Position numbers and translations under genes: made by a program. From Enchytraeus crypticus (Eukaryota > Annelida > Clitellata > Enchytraeida > Enchytraeidae): 64,000 nt of DNA. This document shows, piece by piece, positions 1 to 11,729 of the stretch. The notes under the pieces are model-generated. The model had not been told where the DNA came from and did no database searches. It saw only the letters and a program-made list of their open reading frames with translations. Location of the stretch: contig CAJHZI010000207.1 in NCBI GenBank assembly GCA_905160935.1, positions 1,367,501-1,431,500 of the forward strand, given 5' to 3'. The first letter of the stretch is position 1. Every line of letters starts with the position of its first letter.

Positions 1-640
1 ATTTTTACGCCAAACCTCCTACATGCTACACTGAGTATGTGCGGTTATTCGAATACTTTCGTGCACTCTAGAGGTCGCTATATAATTCCCGTAGAGATTT
101 CATATTTACAACTCTACCGCTCTTCGCACTAAAGCACCAGAATATGCCGTTCAGTTATTCAATATTTCTAACTCCGAACTCCCTCTTCTTTAAAAATAAT
201 TCCATGGATAATTTGTAACAATAGAAGCTCTCTCTCTCTCTCTCTTTATCTCTCTCTTTCTCTCTCTCTCTCTCTCTCGCTCTCTTTCTCTCTCTCTCCA
301 TTTACCTCTTCCTTATTTCTTCACACTCACACACACACACACACACACACATCACACATAAAAGCACACGCATACACGTACAGGCATAGACATATATTGC
401 ATAATAATAAAATTTTATGAGTGCTATTGTATGTCGTCAATGACAACATCAAGCACTATTCAACAAAATCCAAGCCGACGCTCAATGACAGAAAGGTCCA
501 AAAACAGTCCAAAATCACGAAACCAGTTGAAGTTGACGTCTCTGACATTACCTAATGACGAGGTACCGAACGTTAAATTCTTATTGATTTAATGATTGAC
601 TCCAGATAACCAGTCACATACATACTGAACACTCACCTAC
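1..640. repeat. CT and CA microsatellites in non-coding DNA
   Basis: A CT-rich run covers about 227-299 and a CA run about 326-351. The rest is AT-rich with no exon-like signal. A short SINE-tail piece (see the tail family entries) lies at about 535-590, recognisable by GACGTCTCTGACATTA followed by the GAGGTACCGAACGTTAAATT portion. Confidence 0.8.
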
Positions 641-1205
641 CTTACACACGAACACACACAGGCAGGCACACGGACACACACACTCAAGCACACACCAGCA
701 CATACAGGCATGCGCGCACATACACACACACACACATACAGATACACACAAGCTCACATACGCAAGTGCACACACAGGCGAGCACGCTCAATCGTACAAC
801 CAATCATCAATAAGAATTTAACGTCCGGTTCCTCGCCATAAGGCAATGTCAGGGACGTCAAGCAGACAAGACAAGCAGACATACACAGGAGAACACATAC
901 ACACGTGCACACACAGGCAAGCACTCTCATACATACAAGCAGACCTAGACATGAGCATACATACACAGGAGAACACATACACACGATCACACACAGGCGA
1001 ACAAGCTCATACATACAAGCAGAAATACACATGAGCACACATATGCATGAGAACACATACACATGAGAACACATACACATGAGCACACATACACAGGAGA
1101 ACAGATACACATAAGAACACATACACATGAGCACACATACACAGGAGAACACATACACACGTGCGCACACAGGCAAGCAAGCACACACGTATATACTACA
1201 TGCAC
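640..1205. repeat. CA-rich minisatellite with higher-order units
   Basis: The stretch is built of ACACAY steps interrupted at intervals by ACAGGAGAACACATACACA and CAGGCAAGCA segments, giving a loose higher-order unit of roughly 30-50 bases. A SINE-tail fragment in minus orientation (about 805-866, TTAACGTCCGGTTCCTCGCC) is embedded in it. Open frames across it only translate the repeat. Confidence 0.8.
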
Positions 1206-2204
1206 CCGCAAGTGTAGCGGGTAGACGCAAGTAAGGCAAAGCCTTATAAGAGTTATAAAAGACTGCAGAATTTAGCAGCGTGTAAATGCTACAGTTTTAA
1301 AAGAATTATATCAATTCGCTAAGAATTCAGTGGACTAATGAAGGCAATAGAGAGTTACCACGTGCGGGAGAAGAGCTAAACAGAAAAACTCTCCTGTGTA
1401 GAGTCCAGAAACTTCTTTATACTACTGTCATCTTCTAATAGCCTCGCACAACAAAGCTAAAACTTTCTCCTACATGAAAGCCAGACACCCGATTTAACTT
1501 TAAAAACTAACTTATTCTAAAAGCTTCAGAGATATCTGTATTTTTCAGTCTTGTTATTACTATTGCAGTCTAGTCAATTAAACATCTTTAAATACACTTA
1601 TTTCCGCAATAAAAGTCCTTCAGTTTTAGACCAGGGGCCAAGGCAAATGGGTCTATTTAAAACTAACTTTGATCTCCACAATAATTCGATGGGTCAGGAA
1701 ATCGATAAAATCCACTTATCAAACGAAGCAGCCTGTAAAAAACTGAGCAATAGTGTCCCCCTTATTCTATCAGAAATATCTCAAGTTTTATATTAGCGCA
1801 ATATTGCTTTTGTTCACTTGATTTTTGTAATCTGAAGTAGACTGTCTTTTGTTTTAACTTAGTTTTAGTTTTTTTTCGATATTTGCATAGTTACCTTTTC
1901 TTTATGGGCAGTGCTTAATACATGTATGGTTGCCATAGGTTCTACTGAAGGCCTATTTGGTAGCATAGAAGACAATTAGTAAATGTATTTGTTATTCTTA
2001 GTAGCTGCTACTGATTGTATTACCACACAGAGCTTAGGCTCTTTTGTAGTAACCCCCTTCTTCTTCATTAGTTGTTTAGTTTCTAGTTAAGAAGGCTGTA
2101 TTTGCTGTATATTGGGACATGATAAACAAATAAAAAGGTTGAAGGTAAAAAATTATCTTCTAGTAACAATTTATTTGAAGTCAGCTCTAAATGGACATTT
2201 AATT
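1206..2204. other. Non-coding stretch, nothing recognised
   Basis: AT-rich sequence. One 81-codon open frame at 1551-1796 shows no family motif, no splice context and no neighbouring exon. I see no gene, RNA or repeat that I can support here. Confidence 0.6.
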
Positions 2205-2350
2205 TTAATATAATGGCTGGAGCCAATGGCGATGTCGGTAAGTTACTAGATCGCAGATCAATATGTGCGGGGTTCAAATCCTGAGCCCGCCCGTCACTGA
2301 CATCGCTTTCGAGTGACGAAACTGATGTTAACTTTAATTTTACCAGCTTT
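2205..2350 (+). repeat. tRNA-derived SINE, family S2
   Basis: Begins with GGCGATGTCGGTAAG and carries a Pol III B-box-like GGGTTCAAATCC. The body reads CCCGTCACTGACATCGCTTT and ends in a tail GAAACTGATGTTAACTTTA. Six further, more or less complete copies occur in the window, some on the opposite strand (8430, 12648, 13078, 15045, 26690, 30085). The tRNA origin is inferred from the B box and the position of the tail; the source tRNA is not identified. Confidence 0.75.
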
Positions 2351-2487
2351 TTATACACAGCATTTTACAAAACACACAACAACAAATGAATCAGCAGAGA
2401 TTTATTTCATTATCCACCATTAACATTATCCATTTCAGATTTATTTCCATTATCAACCGATTCGCGCAGGAAATCGATCAATTAATA

Positions 2488-2815
2488 TTTACTAAATCAA
2501 TTAAGATTTAATAAATCAATTAAGATTTAATAAATCAATTAAGATTTAATAAATCAATTAAGATTTAATAAATCAACTAAGATTTAATAAATCAATTAAA
2601 ATTTAATAAATCAATTAAGATTTAATAAATCAATTAAGATTTAATAAATCAATTAAGATTCAATATATCAATTAAGATTTAATAAATCAATAAGATTTAA
2701 TAAATCAATTAAGATTTAATAAATAAATTAAGATTTACTAAATCAATTAAGATTTAATAAATCAATTAAGGTTTACTAAATCAATTAAGATTTAATAAAT
2801 CAATTAAGATTTAAC
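2488..2815. repeat. 19-bp AT-rich minisatellite
   Basis: About seventeen tandem copies of a 19-base unit AAATCAATTAAGATTTAAT, with single-base variants (for example TTTACTAAATC, CAACTAAG). The unit contains partly self-complementary AATTAA/TTTAAT segments. Confidence 0.9.
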
Positions 2816-3880
2816 GCGAGTTCTCTGGGATTAAATACACAACGGAAATCGGTATGAGACCTCTGTTAGACCATCGCTACTTAAAGCTTCATCTGTTCTT
2901 AATGCAACTTTTCTTTATTTCACCAATTGTTCAGTAGAGGCGCTTCATTCACGCAACTGATGCAAAATTTAGTATCATTCGATATTATTTCCGATATTTA
3001 GCAAATTAAATTAAATTATACAAAGCAACATATCTATGAAATTGTTACACATTTCTCACAAATTATTCGATAGCTCCACATAATAACAAACTGAGCCCAC
3101 AATACAACAAATCAAAAGCAGACTAGCAGAGTGCAGTGTACTGCACAGAGCTAAGATATATCATCATGTACTGCACAGAGCTAAGAGATATCTCGAGTCT
3201 TATCAGGATGTCGTTTGTATCATATCCTCCTGTTAACAAAAACCTTCATCTTTCTAAACTTGTAAATAATTTTAACTCTATTCTCATCCTAGTTTCATCT
3301 ATTAAAACCACATCTGATTCAATTTTGAATACCATCATTCGATGTGTCAAAACTAAAGAAAGAAAAGAAAGAGTTTTTTTATGATTATATTGTCCGTTGG
3401 GTAGAAAGTTTAAGTTGCAAACTGAACTACAATTGTTCGAGCTTCCATTGGACCTCATTTGATTACGATAGAGCAACACAAATTAAACATAGCTCTGCAC
3501 AGGCTTCGTTCCTTGCATTGACAATTAGATGGCAATATTCACTAGACAGCACGTCATATACATTACAAGTACAATTTTCTACCAGCACGAAACAACATTA
3601 TATTGAACTCAAGCTGACCCTGTGTTCTACGATAGCACACTCAACACTGAAAGAGTACACTTATAAAACTTAACTCCCACATGTTATGTTATCAAACCTA
3701 CATTTGACAGAAATATCATTCACAATTTAAGCCATCGTGCTTGATTTAGACAACTAAGTAGGTGGTCTGTAGGTCTATCTATGTGGTGACCTTTTTCATA
3801 CCAATGGACTAGCACTGTCTGAAACACGCTGCATCTTTGCATATGCTGGCGAATGATGTTTAAAGTGTTGCATAATGTGC
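2816..3880. other. Non-coding stretch, nothing recognised
   Basis: AT-rich DNA with a short local duplication of ATGTACTGCACAGAGCTAAG at about 3135-3190. Overlapping open frames of about 80-110 codons at 3136-3673 have no family resemblance or consistent splice structure. Confidence 0.5.
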
Positions 3881-3883
3881 TTG

Positions 3884-3945
3884 AGACGTCCCTTACATCA
3901 TCATCATCTAGTGAGGAACCGAACACTAAATCTTTATCGATTAAC
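3884..3945 (+). repeat. SINE-tail fragment (S3 module)
   Basis: GAGACGTCCCTTACATCATC followed by GTGAGGAACCGAACACTAAA matches the shared tail module seen elsewhere as GACGTCCCTGACATCAT and GAGGAAACGGACGTTAAAC. It is only the 3' part of an element. Confidence 0.6.
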
Positions 3946-4084
3946 AAAGGTATATGTAACACTTCAGTATCTACAATGAATGCTTATACTTTCATCTTTG
4001 AACGATAAAACCAACGTTAAACGTTTATTACAGTGTAATGTGTTTTAGATAACACAGATTAGTATCCAACCTAAGTTCAGGACT

Positions 4085-4325
4085 TTAAGTAAACACGCAT
4101 TATAGTGAAATGATCAACTATGTTGATATCTATCACTTTTAATACATGTTAAATCCGTTATATGCAATTTATTCCAATTTCCATGTAACCAGTCCAGTGA
4201 ATGTCCGAGATTTTACTCTCAGATCAGCGCGGCTGGGATCCGAACTCACGAGGATTTAATTCACCTCAGGATCTGTCATTTACTCCATGACGTTACCCCT
4301 ATGCTATTAAGACATTCTAGGGGAG
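4085..4325 (-). repeat. tRNA-derived SINE, family S1
   Basis: On the minus strand the head reads ATAGCATAGGGGTAACGTC (an A box), then a B-box-like GAGTTCGGATCCCAGCCG, then a central block GAGAGTAAAATCTCGGACAT and a tail ending in TGATAGATATCAACATAG. Sister copies are at 18595 (plus) and 55437 (minus). Confidence 0.75.
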
Positions 4326-4884
4326 TGACACTCTGCATAGTCTAGCTTAGATCTGTTATCTAGATCACCACAAGACCGGGAATGTCAGAAAGATCTTCTG
4401 TACCAGAAACAGTCCACATCGGATAACGATTAGGAGCAGTCAAGCAATCAATCCACAAGAAATAGGGGTCATCCTCAAGAGAAGATGACGTAATTTAGAA
4501 CCATTTATCATTTAGATGACGTAATTCATCATTGAGACACAGTATTTCTTCAAGTATTAGAAAAGCTCAACTGCTACAAGACGTCAAGCACCGTGTCATC
4601 AGCGTTCAGTTATTAAATAAGATAACAGATTAAAGTTCATTGGTTGGATTTAGTTACAAAGTGCCTGATGAAGTCGTGGACAACAATAGTACGCCAAATG
4701 TGTTATTATTGTTAGTAGCAAGGCACAAAAACAACGTTTGATTATAGTAAATGTTGTTACAATGGAGCCTTTAAGGCCCCAATATAGAAAAAATGAAAGC
4801 AGTTTCACATTATTCTCTTTTCTTTCTCTTCAGAACATGTTTTTTCAAGTCATTTGGGTGAATCAATTGAAGTAACGTGTGAAG

Positions 4885-4965
4885 GGGGACGTCCCTGACA
4901 TCATCTTGTGTGAGAAAGCGGACGTTAAACCTTTATTATTAATTATTATTTATTATTACTATTCC
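4885..4965 (+). repeat. SINE-tail fragment with ATT microsatellite
   Basis: GGACGTCCCTGACATCATCT, then GAAAGCGGACGTTAAACC and a TTATTA-type microsatellite. The microsatellite starts exactly at the tail end, as in the copies at 5564, 53880 and 59550. Confidence 0.65.
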
Positions 4966-5563
4966 CAACAAAATGTTATTTGCCTATTTACATAACACAT
5001 ATAGACATCTACTGCTTTTAATACCAAATAAATCATATATGATCCAAGTAAACATCGTTAAATACAATATGTCGTCGAATAAATGATGGAATTCGTTTAG
5101 TTGCTACGATATATGCCAGGCATGTAAGATATTGGTACCGAATACATGTATATCACATTACAATGATATCAATAACAGCAGCATATTCTACAGATGACAG
5201 ATACACATGCATGAAGACGTCTAGCGTTAGACTAGCACTAGGTCCTAGAGACCTCTGAGTGATCTAACGATCAAATGAGCTACGAGAAGTCAACAGATAC
5301 AGAATGTTTTTAACATTATGCCAAGATAAATTAATTAATGAAGTATAATTAATTATGTAAAATTATGCATTAAGTTAAGGTCACTTGGAACATTTAGATC
5401 ACTCAAAACACAAAAACCACCTATAAAGAAATTTAACAAAAGAGATATATTGAAACTTAGCAGAGTGTATGTTGTAATGTTAGTACTAACTTACTGAAGA
5501 GATTTTACCGTAGCCAAAATTATGCTGTATCTGTAGCCTATTACTTTAGTGATGTATGCTGTG

Positions 5564-5630
5564 GGGACGTCTCTGATATTGTCCGTGGATGAGGAAACGG
5601 ACGTTAACAATTTATTATTAATATTAGTAT
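5564..5630 (+). repeat. SINE-tail fragment (S3 module)
   Basis: GGACGTCTCTGATATTGTCC, then GAGGAAACGGACGTTAAC and a short ATTATTA run. Same module as at 4885. Confidence 0.6.
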
Positions 5631-6660
5631 TTCTAAAATTGCAAATTATCATAATGTAGCAAAATAATACATTTATTTTTAATGCATAATCTATGTACAG
5701 TATTTCAGTAACAATTCCTATATTTTTCCCCAATCCTCTGCATGAGGAGAAACGGAGAAATGACCGCTCAAAAAGTTTCAAACTAATATTATTACAGCAG
5801 TTATTACTAAAATCAGTTTCAATTAACAATTTCGTTAGAGCAATAGTTACACTGAATGCCAGAGAGTAGCTATTAAAAACCAAACAGTTTCTATTATTAT
5901 TGAATAACTTCAAATCTATATCTATCTGCAAACAATCAAACAAATATGCATTTGCATTTACTATCATATTAAGCACACAAAATGTCAAGTAACAGTAATA
6001 AATTTATTTACAGCAACAGTGTCAATCACAAAGGCATACAAATTTAAATATCTCCAAATAAACTTTAGCTTGGACAAATTTACACATTCACTGAGATGGT
6101 GTTTCTCAGTTTCTGAGTCAGTCAGCTCTTAAGAAACACATGCAAAATTTGAATCATCTGTTCTCAAGATTTCGGATCCATCGTAGCAATAATAAAAATT
6201 ATGTCTAGTTATGCAAATACATGCACAGTTTATTAATTTGTAATCAGAAAATCAACAAGAGTCTTGGCCGTCTAGATTATTAAATTCAGCTAATACTGGT
6301 AACAAACTGACAGTATATAAACAAGAACAGAGCAAAGACCTCAGTAAATGTAAGCATACTTCAGTCAAAGAAGTACATATCGAGCCAAGATTTGACATCG
6401 ATGAAACCTTCACTTTCACAGAGAAATCAACCAATAAACTAATCCTCCTTTCCCGCCCACACATGAATAAACAATAAGTTCCTAATGGCAGTGGAATATA
6501 AAGATTATCTGTATCTCTGCGCTATGGCGAAGCATTCATAGAACAACGGTACATAAAGTATATGGCGACAGTAACAAACTAGTTATAATCATCCAAATCA
6601 CGTGTACACATCAACTGATATGTCAGTACAAACCAAATGATTTATTATTCCATAATAGTG
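5631..6660. other. Non-coding stretch; possible distal 3' UTR of the PRELID1-like gene
   Basis: No exon is recognised. A long AT-rich open frame on the minus strand (5491-5988) lacks any motif. The nearest minus-strand AATAAA downstream of the PRELID1-like stop that I find is at 6646-6641, so that transcript could end about here. This is inference from one hexamer. Confidence 0.4.
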
Positions 6661-6661
6661 A

Positions 6662-6906
6662 TCATCTGCATTAGAGAGGCATACCACAATTCACTGCATT
6701 AGAGAGGTGACCACAATTCACTGCATTAGAGAGGTGACCACAATTCACTGCATTAGATAGGCGACCACAATTCACTGCATTAGAGAGGTGACCACAATTC
6801 ACTGCATTAGAGAGGTGACCACAATTCACTGCATTAGAGAGGTGACCACAATTCACTGCATTAGAGAGGTGACCACAATTCACTGCATTAGAGAGGTGAC
6901 ATATCA
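6662..6906. repeat. 27-bp minisatellite, about nine units
   Basis: Tandem unit TTCACTGCATTAGAGAGG plus TGACCACAA, nearly perfect over about nine copies, with GGCGACC and GGTGACATATC variants. It lies 0.6-0.9 kb downstream of the PRELID1-like stop codon and may be transcribed in that gene's 3' UTR. There are no unique spacers, so it is not a CRISPR array. Confidence 0.92.
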
Positions 6907-7526
6907 CAATTCACTCATAAAGTTAATTTAAGCAAGATTGATGGTACACCTACCTCTACGTGCAGAGCAACAGAAGCTGCGCAATGTGCAATGAGCACTC
7001 AATATAGGTGCACCAACTTCCTCCAATTCAATGAATAAAGCATTTTAACACCCTACGCAGCTAACCTCAAGCCAAAAATATTGATTCAGTGCAAATAATT
7101 ACTGCTAGTAAAATCATTGATTAAGGATTAAACTTACGCGCACATTACAATGATCTATGGTTGCAGGACTTGATGACTTGTCATCAATGTAGATGTTACA
7201 CAGACAAGCATGACAGGCTGATGAAGTGGACAAGTCAACATGATCACAATCAACTCTTATCAACATTAAATCAAATATTACAGCTACCGTAATTAATCCC
7301 CTGAATTATGAAAAATTTGTGTAAAATATTTTTCCCCAAAATATTTACTTTGCCATCAAATTAGACCGCAGTCATTTTGAAAAAAAAACCCAAATAGAGA
7401 TTTATAGTAATATTCCGCTAAATTTGCCCCATAATTTGATATTGCACTTGATATTTTTAAACGCACAACAAAACACATACGTATTTACATAGCAACAATC
7501 AAACAATACTACACCGTTGCACAAGC

Positions 7527-10431
7527 TCAATTGGTAGCAACAAAGGTGGAAGCGAGTTCTTTTGCAGCCTTAGCCTTGTTCTTGAGTTTCTCGGCATTAG
7601 ACTGAAACATGAGTGACTGATGCTGGTCCCGTTCATCGCCGAATAGTCGAGCCAATACAAACTCGAACCCGTTCAAAGATTTCTTAGCGTTCTTTTTGAA
7701 TCGCTCATAGGCGAATTTCTGAAGAGCATACGAGAAGCCGAACACGTGGCTGCTAATCCAAGCTGCCCTGCGACATTCCGTCCATCCAGAGTTCTCTGCA
7801 CTGGGTGTGTATTCACATCTCTCCTCCACAGTCTGATCAATCAATCAATTGAATGCTGACTTAGATTCAATAAATCATATTTAAAGGCAACAGATTTATA
7901 AGTATTAAAATTTGGTCACAGCTAACATGACGTTATTATCATTATATTAGCATTACTGTTGCCATTTTAGTTTATATTAAAACATCGCATTCAACTACAG
8001 AATTAGTCAATCCATTATAAACACCTTTACAAAAAATATTCAATAGTACACAAACTACACATGAAGTTTATGGACAGTTTTTAAAAAGTGTAGAAGAGGT
8101 AATCCTGTACAGTTAAATACTAATTTTAGCATTCTTCAATAACTCTCTACTAATCACCACTTTTAAAGGGTTATTCTAATGATATAATTACTACTTAAAA
8201 TCACAATGCAGTGTCTATATATCAACTAAATGTTAATCAAACTCTTTGATAGCAAACATATATACATTATGATATGTAGTCTAATAAATATTCATCCATT
8301 TATTTCTCAATGAGAAAATTGGTCAATAGAGGTGAAAAGATGCACTGTACGTTTCTTTTAAGTCTTTAAGCATATTTTGTTCCTCACAGTTCCCCTCGCT
8401 CACTCTACATACAGTAAATAGTGCATAATAGTGGCGACGTCGGTAAGATATTTGACAGCGAATCAGTATGTGCAGGTTCAACTCCTGGGCTCGCCCATCA
8501 CTGACACCACTATGAGGAAATTGGCACTAACCTCCACTTTACCAGCTTTAAATAAACATAGTCCTATGCTTTTAAGTAAACCTCAAACACTTGACGTACC
8601 ATGATAGAAGTATAGCCGATGTTTCGTGTGTAGGTTGTGATGGTTTTCTTCTCCGGGTCCACAATAGATTCCTCCAGCACACACACGTAGCGAGGCCCAG
8701 GCACAAACCTCTCGCCCCACCGAGGCATGGAATTCGTCTTTGTTAAGAGCTTCTTTGAGTAGAGCCGTCCGTCCTTAACAGTCTGTGCAAAGAGAGAATA
8801 AGATATAAATGTAAATGATATATAAAGTAGAACTATATAAGTAATAGTCTGGTGCAGTTATGATGAACTACCAATAGTTACAGACTGTAACTAGAAGTGG
8901 TCCGTAAAAAATAATAAGAAATAAATTATATATATACAGTAAGACTTCATGTGGAAATGAAGAGGAAAGCAGAAGACAGAGAAGAGTGGAGGCGTTATAT
9001 AGCATGGACCTGCCAGTAGGCAGAGCATTAAGAGAAAGACAGTAAAACTATATATGTATAGACTGGACATAGTTACGATGAACTACCTATATAGTTACTA
9101 ACTGTAACTAGAAGTGGTCGGTGCAAAGAGAATAAGAAATAAATAAATTTATAATGTTCAGTAATAAAGGGTTAATATTTGTTTCCTTATCCAAGGGTGA
9201 TGTCAGGTCGTCCTCCACAGCACACAACATTTCAGATGACATATACAGTAAATGACATATACAGTTAAACTAATACTACGTAAGTATGGCCTAGACGATG
9301 AACCACCTATAGTTACAGATTGTAACTAGAAGCGGTATATCTATAAAAGTGGTTAATACAACAGACTGTAATTTAAATTAAAATTTTCACATAAAAAACA
9401 ACAAGAATAAACGGGACCTAGGAAATAATTTTTGGTTGCATAATGTTGGTTATGACACTGAGCAATGTTTATTCAACAGTACCAGCCATCAGATGCATGA
9501 GAGAAATATATAATACTCAATAACTTACTTATATATTAAAAAATAATAAATGCATTAAGAAATATTTAGTAAGAAAAGTTGGAAAGGACACATTCTATGG
9601 AGGGAAAGTCTATTAAAAGAGGTCTTAGAAGGCAGAATGGAAGGAAATAGGGGCAGAAGCAGGCCGAGATAGTTAGATAATCTAAACATCCACTAATATA
9701 TCTGGAAATGAAGAGGAAAGCGAAAGACACAGAAGAGTGGAGGCGTTATACACCATGAACCTGCCAGTAACCTGCAGTGCACTGTTAGAGACAATAAACA
9801 TCCTATGAGTTCAAATATTCATCACCCTCAAACTAATCAAGTTAAATATCAGCACACTATATAGTTTAGACAAGGTTTGGACAGCTTAGTGCAGTCCTGC
9901 ATAGTTTCTCCTTATACATGAAGTTTGCTACCAGTCAGCTGTTTGCCTTCACCAGTGTATCACACTTATATAGGCCTAATAGTCCATAGTGTTTAAATCC
10001 TAAAGAAGTTTAAAGAATTGATATGACTGATCAAGAATTATTCTATGTTTACTTGTATATTATATTCTCGGATCGGTATGGATTAAAGGATGTTATTATT
10101 TAACAATACTTAATACTTCATTTTTCATCTTAGTTCTTTTTCTTTCTACCTTATACAGCACTTTATTAAATATTTCTGTTTTTAACAGTACATATCGTAC
10201 AACACAAGCATCATATTATGCCTACAAACTATTTGCTTAGAAATGATAATAACTTTCAGACTTTTTCTTTAGGATCAAAACTTCACAAAACCAGTAATAG
10301 TAGCTTACCCGGCAGACAGTGTCTTCTGTAAGAACATGATTACTATGCGGGTTTGGATATCTCGCCCAGAAAGCAGTGGCAACCTGGTCCCATGTATAAG
10401 AGAGGTGTGCCGCACCAGAGTAAAACTTCAT
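7527..10431 (-). CDS. PRELID1: PRELI domain protein, PRELID1 type (three coding exons)
   Basis: Coding exons on the minus strand are 10431-10309 (41 codons, starts at ATG), 8782-8600 (61 codons) and 7832-7527 (101 codons plus TGA). All junctions are phase 0 with CAG acceptors and GTAAGC/GTACGT donors, giving 203 residues; human PRELID1 has about 219. The start resembles the family: [15 protein letters not shown] followed by HVLTEDTV. Exon 2 gives [15 protein letters not shown] and EESIVDP. Exon 3 gives VEERCEY, then [12 protein letters not shown]. The tail is Lys/Ala-rich ([14 protein letters not shown]), like the LEA-type tail of PRELID1. The known family role is phosphatidic-acid transfer between mitochondrial membranes, in complex with TRIAP1, feeding cardiolipin synthesis. 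An S2 SINE sits in intron 2; RTE-like LINE fragments sit in intron 1. No break is visible. PRELID1 rather than PRELID3 is favoured by the [13 protein letters not shown] and NSGWTE blocks. Confidence 0.94.
8430..8550 (+). repeat. tRNA-derived SINE, family S2, inside intron 2 of the PRELID1-like gene
   Basis: GGCGACGTCGGTAAGATATT, then B-box-like CAGGTTCAACTCCTGG, then CCCATCACTGACACC and a tail GAGGAAATTGGCACTAACC. It is inserted antisense to the host gene, about 50 bases downstream of the exon 2 donor. Confidence 0.7.
8942..9045 (+). mobile_element. RTE-like LINE 3' end fragment (family LA)
   Basis: GTGGAAATGAAGAGGAAAGC through ATGGACCTGCCAGTAGGC matches the extreme C-terminus and 3' end of the larger LA copy at 16741 (translating [12 protein letters not shown] there). 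Only about 100 bases remain. Confidence 0.7.
9165..9228 (-). repeat. SINE-tail fragment (S3 module)
   Basis: Plus-strand AATAAAGGGTTAATATTTG then TTTCCTTATCCAAGGGTGAT and GTCAGGTCGTCC is the reverse of the GACGTCCCTGACATCAT/GAGGAAACGGACGTTAAACC tail module. Confidence 0.5.
9580..9800 (+). mobile_element. RTE-like LINE 3' end fragment (family LA)
   Basis: Starts at GGACACATTCTATGGAGGG (the RWMGHIQRG region of the 16741 copy) and runs through GAAGGCAGAATGGAAGG and GAAGAGTGGAGGCGTTATAC to CTGCAGTGCACTGTTAGAGA. It is decayed by substitutions and small indels and lies in intron 1 of the PRELID1-like gene. Confidence 0.75.
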
Positions 10432-10782
10432 TGTAGCGGAGGTGATTTGGAGACAGAAGATAATTACTTAGAACAATTATCCACCGGAATGATAAGCAAA
10501 TCTCTCCGCCAAAATTAAAGGTGCTTCAGAAGCTGTAATATGAAACAATTAGCTAATTAAACAACTAAATTTTGATAAATTATTTAAAAACAGTGTAAAA
10601 TCAATAATTGAATTGTATCCAAAAATTCAGTTAATTAGCAAATGAAATATAAAAATTCGGAAATTTATTGTAATATTACTTCACAACAGTTATTGAGAAA
10701 GTTACTGTGAAGATTTTCAGCAGTAATTTGTACGGGAATATTTGGAGAACATCAACTAGTTAAATATTTAAAGATGTATATA
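10432..10782. other. 5' flank of the PRELID1-like gene, AT-rich
   Basis: Upstream DNA of the minus-strand start codon at 10431. The in-frame start is supported by homology. I see no convincing core promoter element. The region ends at the mariner-like insertion. Confidence 0.4.
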
Positions 10783-11729
10783 CAGAGTGAGTAAAAAAAA
10801 GTGATAACACCTTAAAAAAGTTTGAATATCTCAGGCTATTGTTAATATTTTCAAATCAAATTTTTACCAATTACTAAGGGACTAATTTTTGATGGGGTGA
10901 CCAATTTTCATCCATTTTAATCTATAGATTGGCCAGTTATACGAGCTTCAGCAGAGCAACCTCCCATTTTTTACCTAAAAATGGCTTTTGCTACAACGGT
11001 ATGGGCAAATTGCACTTCATTGGCGAGAAGGAAAAGGTGAATGCTCAGCATTACGTCAAAACTTTACTTCGTAACTGTATGATGATTGCAATGCTCTCCT
11101 ATCAAACGGTTTCATCTATCAGCAGGATGATACTCCGGCTCATGCATCTCGCCATACACAGGAATGGATCAGAGAGAGATATCCGCATTTCATCAAGAAG
11201 AGTGAATGGCCTCCAAACTCCCCCGATCCAAAATCCTCTGGATTATCATGTCTGGGGAACCATGCTGCATCTCTATCAGAAACACCAGTCGAAGCCTAAA
11301 AACAAGACAGAAATGCAGTAAGTGCTACCTACCATCAATTTGGGAGAGACTGCCCCAAGCTGGAATCAACAAGACTGCCCTAGCATTTCGAAAGCTGCTG
11401 CAGTCCTGAAAAGCAGCTGGAGGAAAGCATATAGAATAAGCAGTAATGCTGGCAGATACAACTTTTCCTTTCGGAATAGCCACAACGACCCTTTTCATGG
11501 TCAAAAAATAAAGTTAAATATAATTTTTATTTACAGTACACTCAAAAAAGGGGGGTTGCTCTGCTGAAACTTTCATAACTGGCCAATCTATGTATTAAAA
11601 TGGATAAAAATTAGCCACCTCATCAAAAATATGTCCTTTAGTAATAGGTATAAGTTTTATTTGAAATATTAACAATAGCCTGAGATAATCAAACTTTTTC
11701 AGGTGTTATCACTTTTTTTACTCACCCTG
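10783..11729 (+). mobile_element. Mariner-like DNA transposon, decayed, with long terminal inverted repeats
   Basis: The element is bounded by TA on both sides. Its termini are CAGAGTGAGTAAAAAAAAGT and, reversed on the right, CAGGGTGAGTAAAAAAAGT. Inverted identity continues for about 180 bases (left to about 10965, right from about 11550), including ATAGATTGGCCAGTTAT near the inner ends. The interior keeps part of a transposase on the plus strand. QQDDTPAHASRHTQEW and WPPNSPDPK/LDYHVWG match the second and third catalytic blocks of mariner-type enzymes (usual QQDGAPAH and WPPNSPDLNPLDY). The interior is only about 580 bases, so the N-terminal DNA-binding half is missing, and the rest is shifted between frames. 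It is a non-autonomous relic. Confidence 0.88.

Noticed and set aside
754-1239. Long open frame on the minus strand rich in Cys, Val and Met
   Set aside because: It is a translation of the CA-rich minisatellite; no non-repeat domain and no splice context.
5491-5988. 165-codon minus-strand open frame
   Set aside because: AT-rich, Asn/Leu/Ile-heavy, no motif, and it overlaps a SINE-tail fragment; chance open frame.
6662-6906. Regular direct repeats that could suggest a CRISPR array
   Set aside because: The units abut without unique spacers, and the window is animal DNA; it is a minisatellite.
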